From Blattamonas nauphoetae (Eukaryota > Preaxostyla > Oxymonadida): a stretch of DNA of 64,000 bases. Made by a program: the position numbers and the translations under genes. Under the pieces are notes generated by a model. The model did not search any database. It was not told the DNA's origin and saw only the letters and a program-made list of their open reading frames with translations. Below are positions 57,057 to 64,000 of the stretch, in pieces. Positions within the stretch are counted from its first letter, which is position 1. The number at the start of each line of letters is the position of its first letter. The DNA is taken from NCBI GenBank assembly GCA_033064195.1, contig JARBJD010000016.1, positions 62,001-126,000 on the forward strand, read 5' to 3'.

Positions 57057-57433
57057 AATCTTCGACAAAAGCATATAATCACCATCTCTTGGTAGATTCG
57101 GATAGATCAGAATTTTGATGAACGAGACATTTTTTTGCGAGAATCTGGGATGAGAATGATATTTTTGTCTCTTACTGAACCTTTTTCTAATGAATACCAT
57201 TCATATTCGTGCAGAAACTCGTGAAAAAATGTCTTTCTTCCATAAATTCAATCGTCACACTCTCAACGTCATATCACGTCGCGAAGAGCAGTCTAAGATT
57301 CATAGATAAGCAGAAACATGATTGGTTGTTATCCAACATCGAAATGTGGTTGATCGGAGAGAAGTCGAGAAACTTGTGTCGATGGTGAGGTAACATGTCT
57401 TGTTTCTGGATTGTCACAAAGTGATGAGGAATT
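57057..57433. other. Intergenic region between convergent genes
   Basis: These 377 bp lie between the DUS4 and ZCCHC10-like stops. They hold 3' flanks only, and I see no gene or repeat. Confidence 0.5.
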
Positions 57434-58024
57434 TCATCGTGAAGTGGAGTCAGAGGAGGATGAACTGCTACCAGAGCGGGATGAAGAACTAGATGAACGA
57501 GAACGAGAACGCGAAGATGATGAAGTTGATGAAGTTGATGAAGTTGATGAAGAACTGTAGGATGAAGAGCGGCTTGAGCTTGAAGAAGATGATGAGTCGC
57601 TTGAACTTGTGTCATCATTCGAAGAAGATGAGGATTCGTATTTTGGCTTCTTTTTCGTCGAAGAATGTCGCTGTTTCCGTTCTTCATGTTTGGCACGTCT
57701 CTGTAGCTTCTTTTTACGTAATTCTTCTTTTGCTTTCCGTTTTTCTTCTTTCTTTTGTTCTTCGAGGGCTCGTTCATAGGCGGCTGGTGTTGGATACTCA
57801 AATTTAGGAGGAACTTCGATCAGCTGTCTTTCCGGTTGTTTCTTGAAAAGTTTCTCAGTGGCAGAAGGTCTGTGTTGATACGTCTGCTGATTTTTGCATT
57901 CATACGTGGCATGTCCATACTGCAAACAGTTCTGACATCTTTGTTTCCTGGGTGAGATAACGAAAAAGGAGAGCAAAGAAATGAGTCAAAAAAGATCGTA
58001 CGCTTGATTAGTAGAAGATTGCAT
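57434..58024 (-). CDS. ZCCHC10: ZCCHC10-like zinc-knuckle protein with Ser-rich tail
   Basis: The exons are 58024-58002 and 57947-57434 and give 178 residues; the intron is 54 nt. The start MQSSTNQAKQR leads straight into a CCHC knuckle, CQNCLQYGHATYEC (C12, C15, H20, C25), followed by HRPSATEKLFKK. Human ZCCHC10 has CQKCLEFGHWTYEC and HRPSRTAELKK at the same place. A Lys/Arg/Glu helix and a long Ser/Arg tail complete the protein, as in ZCCHC10. Such proteins are nuclear and associated with RNA processing, but the molecular role is not well defined. Confidence 0.88.
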
Positions 58025-58225
58025 TAATTATCAGAGGATTGAGAACAAGCTAGGATAAGAATGGGAATCGATCTTGATGATCCAAGTTCACAATCAACGC
58101 GGTGGTTTGATGAAGTCTGAGAAGTGGTTCGAAATCCAAAATATGGCAAGGTTTTCTATGAAGATTTCTTCTCAATCCCTTCAGCAAAAGTTTCCAGCAA
58201 CGCTATTAAAGAAAAGAAACAAAAA

Positions 58226-58296
58226 TGCATTAGCCGGGACTCGAACCCGGGTCGCCAGCTTGGAAGGCTGGCATGCTGCCCCTATACCACTAATGC
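58226..58296 (-). tRNA. tRNA-Gly (anticodon UCC)
   Basis: The minus strand reads GCATTAG as the 5' acceptor arm, pairing perfectly with CTAATGC at the 3' end, with A as discriminator. The anticodon stem CCAGC/GCTGG encloses the 7-nt loop CTTCCAA, giving UCC. The T arm CCGGG/CCCGG encloses TTCGAGT. The internal B-box region GGTTCGAGTCC is canonical. There is no intron. It stands alone between two protein genes. Confidence 0.97.
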
Positions 58297-58485
58297 GGTT
58301 ATGGGACCAGACATTCTTGGAATATTTCTCACTCATTACACTTTTGATTTGCATTGAGAGTGTGAAACCAAACCGGACCTTTTGTTTTCTAAGACATATT
58401 TTGCTTTGTAATAACAATCAAACGAGTTCAATTCGTGTTGAAAATGATAAATGAGGAAAAATCAAGAATAAGTCGCTTCCAACAA

Positions 58486-61400
58486 TCAATTCGGATGAAG
58501 TTCATTGTTTTTGAGTTTGAGTGCAACAGTGGATCCAAACCTGTTGATAATCTCACTCACTGTCAGAAGAGGCTCCAACATCAACTCTCCAGCAAACAGT
58601 GCGTGTTTGTGGAATGATAGAGAAGCACATATACCATGAAGGGACTCAAGAAAGAACATCACATCATGAACCGTCGCCGACCCCGCAAACAACCCCATCA
58701 CCCGTCGCAGCGGAGTCTCAATCCACAGTTGACGCACCGTTCTGAGTGCATTCTCTTCGGAAGGACAACTCGAATCTTGTTCGTCGATTTCGTCATCCCC
58801 AGGATCAGCATGTGTGTTGCAAATGTGACTCTTTGCCTCACTTCTCATGTCTGATGCGTCTGAATAAAACTTATTTCTCGCAGTTAGACTGTGGTCCATC
58901 ATGTTTTCCCTCTTGATGTTCTTTTGTTCAAGAGTGATTGTTTTGTAGACAGACTCAACAGTGGGTGAGTGACTTTTTGTGTGTGAAGTTTGCAGATCAT
59001 CCAACGAGAATTTTGGTTGAAGGAAGGGATTGTCAGCGATGAACGATGAAGGGAGTAGGGAGTGTGGAGGGAAGGGTGTCATGCGTTTCGCATCATCCAG
59101 AGCGAGAGAGTGCTCTTCTGTGAAGATGGTTGTGGGGGGCCACACAGCAACGACTGGTTCAATCGAGTGCGTTCGAGCAATAAACGCTTTTGGTTTCCCA
59201 TCAATCGACACAATTCCAGTCTCACAATCCGGAAGCAGCGACTCTATTGCTGTCAGTTTGATCGGAAGAGATGGGAAGGTGTCGCCTGAGTGGATTGACT
59301 CCAACGGATTCAGAACTGGCACAGAGAAGCGTATGAGGTCCATCAGAGGATCAGATTGAAAATAGGGACTGTTGTAGAACTTATCATCGTCATTCTCTTC
59401 CGTGTCCTTGCTCCAACAAACATTTCCGAGTGCAGGGAGCTTTTCGCGAACGGATCGCTCGAGTGTCAAGAATGATGTTGTGAGAGGGAGAGAGAAGGAG
59501 AAGTGACTCTCGTTCAGTTTCCCTGTCACCTCATCACATTCCATCAATCCAGACAGAACGCGAACTGAAACTGGAACAACAGACTTGTTCATCACCACAT
59601 CCATCACAACAGAAACTGACTCCACTTTTGTCGTCTCAAACACTGTTGACACTCGCTGTCCAATCTTCTTCTTTTTGAGTTGAAGCAAGCACTGCGGCAC
59701 TGACAGGAAGTCCGAAAGTGAATGCAATACGGTTTCATCCAGCGATCCCAGGATACCGCGATGTTTTTGCCAGAGATGGACAGAGGTTTGTTCAACAGTT
59801 TTGTTCATCTCTCCCCGAATTCTACACAGCACTCTCAGCTTCATCAGATGGAGAATAATAGATGTCTTTTTGGGCAGGAGAGGATATTTCGGAGCGAGTA
59901 CCACATTGTCATATTGGTTCTTTCGCAGTTCCCGTCTTTTGCGGATCTTTCGATGGCGGAGTTGAACAACTTTCCGTGACCCGCTGGATAAGTCTGTTTC
60001 AGTGCTTGAATCATATTCGGAGCTATCGTATGTGGGATCAATGACATGGCAATTTGAGAGTAAGTAGCGTGGGCGGACAATGCGGGGATCGAGGTGTTCG
60101 TCGTCGTCATCTTCGTCATCGGTTTTGTCGGGTTCCCATTCATCTTCTTCCTCGTCTTCACTCTCCCTCTCGTCGTCTCCTTCACCATCTTCCTCTTTCT
60201 CATCGTCATCTTCCACAAGCTCCTCATCCTCTTCCACAATCCGAATGAGAGCCGTCTTTTCCACAAGAGAGGTTAAGTACCTGGGAAGCCGCTGGTGTGA
60301 TTCTGAGCGTCGATGAAGTCTTTTCACCCCATCTGCATCGACAAAAGAAAGGTCAACGTTTGAATTGTCGATGGCTCTGAACGACGGAGGGTTTGGTTCG
60401 ACCCACTCCATCCAAACATCCCAATCTCTGTTCGTACCGAGTTCTTTTTCTAATTTGGTGGATTGATTCAGGTAATAGAAGTTCCTAGTCCGACGGAATG
60501 CAGGGTCTGTGTATGTTTTTAACATATCAACCAAATGATATTGATTAAACCTGCTTGATAGTGTCAAGAATTTGGTTGAACCGGTCACTGACGTCACTTT
60601 GAGTTGTGTTTTCGCATCTGGACTGGGAACTGTGAGAGTGAGGAATGGAGAACCGGGCAGAGTTCCAAGCAATGACTGTGCGTCGAGAGAGAGGCGACAC
60701 CCATTCACAAAGTAGAATCTGCGATATGAATCAAAACTGTTTCCGAGCTTTGGAATTTGTCGTTCGATGCCTTCGTCGAGAAGGTCGACAGGAATGAACG
60801 AAGGGAGAACAAAAGTTGGACAGTTCGGAGCTTCAGGAAGTGTGAGGAAAGTGGTGTCGAGTGGAGTTGAGCAGGTCAGATCGATTTGAGGATGGTCAAG
60901 CAAAGTGAAGAAGGTGTCGTCAGTCAGGACGGTGTTGTGATGTGACAGTGGAGGAAGAATGAAATCTCGCCTGAACACATTCACAGGGTTGAACTCTTCG
61001 TTGGTTTCATAATAAGATTCATCGTCATCTGTGTCCCAGCTGTGGAAGAACTTAAAAACTCTCCGCTGAATGGCGCTCGTCAGCTCTTTTCTCAAAGTTG
61101 ACAGAGAGGAGAGGGCTGTTCTCTGAAGAGCCGTGTGAATCATCTCAATCTGTCTGCCCTCAAGCATCACCCGAACAACCACAAACTCCGGACTGAGTTC
61201 AGCTCGCAGGTTCAGAGTCCCTTCCGTTAAATCTGCAAATGTCAGAGGTGTGGACAGGTACCCTTCGAGAGGCCGATGCGTCTCAGACAGAGTGAGTGGG
61301 ACGAGAGATCCTGTTTTGGTGTTGATGAGGGATAATTGAGCGAAGTCGACGATTCGGGGGAAGGGATTCAGATCGAGTGTGTCGTCATACACTTGTGTTT

Positions 61401-63543
61401 TGATATCCATCGAAAGATAACGAATCACGGTCGGGATTCTGGTCATTCGACTCGGTCCATGGGGTCTGGAGGAAGTGGATGGCTTTGGCTCAGTTGTGAG
61501 GACAAGCGACGAAGAGAAGCCAAGAGAGATCAGTCGAGTTGAGAGAGTGATGGGAGTGTTGTTGTGAGTGAATGTGAGCAGCGATGATGAGAGGTTCGGG
61601 TTTGCATGCGTCATCATGTGGGAGAGTGCTCGAAGAGTGGACCAAACAGACATCGAGAGGTGTTGTTCTCTTCCGTTCAATGTCACTCCAATCGACAGCT
61701 TCGGTGGAGAGGGCTGAACAGAAATCTCCATTTCTTCTCCTTCGGTCAGCCCACCAACAATGTGCCAGTCTCGAAGTTCTTTCTCTCCCCAAAACAGACT
61801 CAATCTCTCTCCATTCTTCCCCATTTTCATTTCGATTTCTTTCCGAACGGCTTCAATCCTCTCCCAACTCTTGACTTCGAGCGAGTGACTTGTTTTTGAT
61901 GTTCGAGCAGTGATTGAGACGGTTGGTTGTGCAATTCGGCCGTGCAGTGTCAAAGTCAGTCTGCGTGTGAGGTTCTTCAGTTTCCCAACATCACTGACAT
62001 AAATAACGTTCTGTTTTGCGTTGGTTCCTCCATCTGAGTTCTTTCCTTTCTTGTTTGCCTTCTTTTCTGTGTTTTTTGTCCTGTCTTTTGGTGTCCAGAG
62101 ACGAAGTCGACGCCAATCAACTCCAAAGTCATCTCCAACCATCTTCTTCATCGCTTCTCCAGTTGTCAAACACGAAACTCCGAAGTATTCCTTCCTCAAT
62201 TTCCCACACACAACTTTGACCCCAATTTCATAGTCTTTCCCCATCACATCAAGTGAGAGGCACGAGGGCGCTTCAGGAACCCAGAATGCGTGTGGCATCT
62301 GTGCCTGGCTATTGCCTTCGATTTCGCCAGAGTCGGGTTGGAGTGCTGTGTGAGTGAAATGGGGAGAGAGGGAGTCGAGGGGATGCGACGAATTCACTCG
62401 TGTCCTATCACACCAAAGCGTCACATCGTCCTCCTTCAGACCACATAACGACCCTCCCAACCCAACAAGACTGTTCATCCTTTCGAATCTGTTCATCTCA
62501 ACTGTTGTCCAGAGGTTGTTCGTTCGGAGTGTGACTCGAATAATTTGAGGAACGATGTTAACCAACAATTCCAGGTCGTCCAGTTTGGTGAGAGTGTGAA
62601 GTTCAACTTCATCCACAAGCTCAATCGTGTCGATTTTTGTTTGTTTTGAGGGTGATTCTGTCAAAATGCTGGTGTCTTCGAGGAGGAACGTGTCGTGTTT
62701 GGTTGAGCGTTCACGAAGCTTCAAGAACTCAATGCAGCGGACATCTGTTCCTTCAAGATCAGCAATCTTTTTTCTCAACGTGCCAAGATTCTCAAATCGT
62801 CCTATTCTCAAGGATCGATTCACGTTTCGAGGATTCACAACAGTGACCCGGATGAAAGGCGAAAGGAGTGAGATTGTCACAGGTTCGCGCATCAAGTCGC
62901 TGAATACGAGATTTGAGAGCGAATTTTGTGCTGCGTCTTGTCCATTCTGTTCAATTGTCACACAGCGCTCATCCACTCCCAGAAACGATCCAAGTGATGT
63001 CCGAAATGATAAGGCATCACTGAAGCATGATGTGTCTGAATTTTTGGGTGTTTCGTTGTGTGGTTTTCTCTGAGAACGATGCAAAGAGTCGGGTGATTCA
63101 GACTGATTCTCTCGAAATGAATCGTGTCCGGCTTTTTCTTGCTCCAACTCATCAATCCTTTTCTGCAGTCGTCTGATTTCTGATTTGAGCTCTTCGATCG
63201 TGTTCTGGTGTGATTGTGTCTCAGAAGATGGTTTTAGTTCCATTGGCTTCAAAATTTCATTCTGTTTGAGAGACTGTTCAGATTCATTTCCTTCGTGACG
63301 ATGATTGTGCTCCAATTTTTCGTTGATTGATTTTTCTGAGTGAATATTCATGATTTCACAAGGTTGTGAGGCGACTCTGGATATATTTGGAGATGAAGTT
63401 GGCCGGTCATTGGTCGTTTTTGGTGATGGCAATGTGTAGAGCGGATGAGATGGTGATTCTTTTAATTGAGGAAGTTGTGGTAGTTGAGGCGGTGGTGAAC
63501 GGTGACTACGTAGTGGGGGAAGATTTTTCACTTTTGGAGGCAT
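58486..63543 (-). CDS. Giant protein of tandem ubiquitin-like (beta-grasp) modules
   Basis: Single exon, 1,685 residues from ATG 63543. The first 200 residues are Pro/Ser-rich with a short coiled coil (ELKSEIRRLQKRIDELEQEK). After that the chain alternates strand-helix-strand segments of ubiquitin-like character. Examples are IRVTVVNPRN...LGTLRKKIADLEG (about 62.87-62.68 kb), IRVTLRTNNLWTTVEMNRFE (about 62.55-62.35), VSITARTSKTSHSLEVKSWE...WGEKEL (about 61.93-61.72) and LSIGVTLNGREQHLSMSVWS (about 61.71-61.50), with further ones at 61.2, 60.6 and 59.6 kb. A very acidic stretch lies at about 60.05-60.25 kb. No Gly-Gly processing site is visible between modules, so it is not a polyubiquitin precursor. 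The assignment rests on pattern, not on close homology. Confidence 0.6.
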   Translation of the reverse strand: MPPKVKNLPPLRSHRSPPPQLPQLPQLKESPSHPLYTLPSPKTTNDRPTSSPNISRVASQPCEIMNIHSEKSINEKLEHNHRHEGNESEQSLKQNEILKPMELKPSSETQSHQNTIEELKSEIRRLQKRIDELEQEKAGHDSFRENQSESPDSLHRSQRKPHNETPKNSDTSCFSDALSFRTSLGSFLGVDERCVTIEQNGQDAAQNSLSNLVFSDLMREPVTISLLSPFIRVTVVNPRNVNRSLRIGRFENLGTLRKKIADLEGTDVRCIEFLKLRERSTKHDTFLLEDTSILTESPSKQTKIDTIELVDEVELHTLTKLDDLELLVNIVPQIIRVTLRTNNLWTTVEMNRFERMNSLVGLGGSLCGLKEDDVTLWCDRTRVNSSHPLDSLSPHFTHTALQPDSGEIEGNSQAQMPHAFWVPEAPSCLSLDVMGKDYEIGVKVVCGKLRKEYFGVSCLTTGEAMKKMVGDDFGVDWRRLRLWTPKDRTKNTEKKANKKGKNSDGGTNAKQNVIYVSDVGKLKNLTRRLTLTLHGRIAQPTVSITARTSKTSHSLEVKSWERIEAVRKEIEMKMGKNGERLSLFWGEKELRDWHIVGGLTEGEEMEISVQPSPPKLSIGVTLNGREQHLSMSVWSTLRALSHMMTHANPNLSSSLLTFTHNNTPITLSTRLISLGFSSSLVLTTEPKPSTSSRPHGPSRMTRIPTVIRYLSMDIKTQVYDDTLDLNPFPRIVDFAQLSLINTKTGSLVPLTLSETHRPLEGYLSTPLTFADLTEGTLNLRAELSPEFVVVRVMLEGRQIEMIHTALQRTALSSLSTLRKELTSAIQRRVFKFFHSWDTDDDESYYETNEEFNPVNVFRRDFILPPLSHHNTVLTDDTFFTLLDHPQIDLTCSTPLDTTFLTLPEAPNCPTFVLPSFIPVDLLDEGIERQIPKLGNSFDSYRRFYFVNGCRLSLDAQSLLGTLPGSPFLTLTVPSPDAKTQLKVTSVTGSTKFLTLSSRFNQYHLVDMLKTYTDPAFRRTRNFYYLNQSTKLEKELGTNRDWDVWMEWVEPNPPSFRAIDNSNVDLSFVDADGVKRLHRRSESHQRLPRYLTSLVEKTALIRIVEEDEELVEDDDEKEEDGEGDDERESEDEEEDEWEPDKTDDEDDDDEHLDPRIVRPRYLLSNCHVIDPTYDSSEYDSSTETDLSSGSRKVVQLRHRKIRKRRELRKNQYDNVVLAPKYPLLPKKTSIILHLMKLRVLCRIRGEMNKTVEQTSVHLWQKHRGILGSLDETVLHSLSDFLSVPQCLLQLKKKKIGQRVSTVFETTKVESVSVVMDVVMNKSVVPVSVRVLSGLMECDEVTGKLNESHFSFSLPLTTSFLTLERSVREKLPALGNVCWSKDTEENDDDKFYNSPYFQSDPLMDLIRFSVPVLNPLESIHSGDTFPSLPIKLTAIESLLPDCETGIVSIDGKPKAFIARTHSIEPVVAVWPPTTIFTEEHSLALDDAKRMTPFPPHSLLPSSFIADNPFLQPKFSLDDLQTSHTKSHSPTVESVYKTITLEQKNIKRENMMDHSLTARNKFYSDASDMRSEAKSHICNTHADPGDDEIDEQDSSCPSEENALRTVRQLWIETPLRRVMGLFAGSATVHDVMFFLESLHGICASLSFHKHALFAGELMLEPLLTVSEIINRFGSTVALKLKNNELHPN

Positions 63544-63881
63544 TTATCCAAGAAGATATGTCGATAAACTCAGTTGTTGTGACTTTCGTCCCCACAACCA
63601 ATTTTATAGGAAAAAGGTGAAGGTATTAGGGATTTGTGCGAAGTCTCAACCCAAAAATCGTTCTCCGAAATCACGTTCAAAATGTCTCCTTGTTCTATTG
63701 TTTCCCTCAATCACATCTGAGATACAATAAAGGATGAAAACTTGGATTCGTCGAGAAGATCTCGGAGAAGAATGAAGAAAAGAAAGACTAAAAAAGAAAA
63801 CGAGATGTGAAGTGATCTTCTGTGTGACTTCCACATCTCATCATCACACCCTGTTGGTCGGGCAGTTCTGTGGAAGAGAAC
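63544..63881. other. Intergenic region
   Basis: These 338 bp lie upstream of the ubiquitin-like giant. I see no supported gene or repeat. Confidence 0.5.
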
Positions 63882-64000
63882 ATGGTGAAATTGAGTCCGA
63901 TCAGAGAATATGAATCGACGGATGATTCGTGTGGCTCAAAACTGATCCGTGGGAGATGCAATGCGAAGCTCTGGTTGGGGGTATTGGTTCTTCAGGCATC
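63882..64000 (+). CDS. Possible 5' end of a gene leaving the window
   Basis: ATG 63882 opens a frame (MVKLSPIREYESTDDS) that remains open to the window edge, 39 codons. The length is too short to tell coding from chance and there is no recognisable motif. Confidence 0.2.
   Translation, partial: MVKLSPIREYESTDDSCGSKLIRGRCNAKLWLGVLVLQA

Noticed and set aside
58486-63543. Polyubiquitin precursor
   Set aside because: The modules are highly divergent and no Gly-Gly processing site separates them.
1-64000. Alternative genetic code (TAA/TAG as Gln), known in some oxymonads
   Set aside because: TAA, TAG and TGA each terminate well-identified genes at the expected C-termini, and no conserved frame reads through one.

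Overview
This is a compact, gene-dense nuclear window from a flagellated protist. It encodes eukaryotic proteins (S27e, profilin, UTP7/BING4, ER GRP170 and FKBP, DUS4-type dihydrouridine synthase) and two axonemal proteins (CFAP57, DNAI3/WDR63). Introns are very short (29-153 nt where both ends could be fixed by protein homology). TAA, TAG and TGA all end real genes, so the code is standard. My best guess is a preaxostylan/oxymonad-like excavate (Blattamonas or Monocercomonoides type), from the mix of axonemal genes, tiny introns, a beta-helix gene fragment, a divergent kinase with a SPRY-like domain, and large low-complexity proteins. That placement is inference.

Layout. 0.1-9.5 kb: an unrecognised gene, RPS27e, a GRP170/HYOU1-like ER chaperone, and on the minus strand a RABL6-like GTPase with a long charged tail. 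9.5-17.5 kb: a rearranged zone. It holds two inverted copies of a PB1-domain gene, a detached copy of the 3' end of the neighbouring coiled-coil gene, a 2.16-kb block of unknown origin, and remnants of a beta-helix gene cut by the duplication junction. 17.4-27.5 kb: one giant minus-strand WD40 plus coiled-coil gene with about 50 copies of a 63-bp repeat and a second 42-bp repeat. The reading frame is disturbed only in the middle of the 63-bp array.

27.5-37.7 kb: DNAI3/WDR63 (+), UTP7 (-) and CFAP57 (-), packed with under 130 bp between neighbours. 37.9-43.2 kb: a secreted FKBP, a three-module Cys-rich secreted protein, a membrane-anchored coiled-coil protein and profilin. 43.5-51.9 kb: a 2.7-kilo-residue alpha-solenoid protein. 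52.4-58.3 kb: a small class I methyltransferase, a divergent kinase with a SPRY-like domain, DUS4, a ZCCHC10-like zinc knuckle SR-type protein and tRNA-Gly(UCC). 58.5-63.5 kb: a 1,685-residue protein that I read as a tandem array of ubiquitin-like (beta-grasp) modules.

Functional themes are ER proteostasis (GRP170, FKBP), ciliary motility (CFAP57, DNAI3 and perhaps the WD40-coil protein), ribosome biogenesis and RNA modification (S27e, UTP7, DUS4), and actin (profilin). I see no operon logic. The most notable signals are the compensated frameshift pairs in the coiled-coil repeat, the inverted PB1-gene duplication with its chimeric junctions, the tandem ubiquitin-like giant, and the tiny introns whose donor reads GT-N-T.
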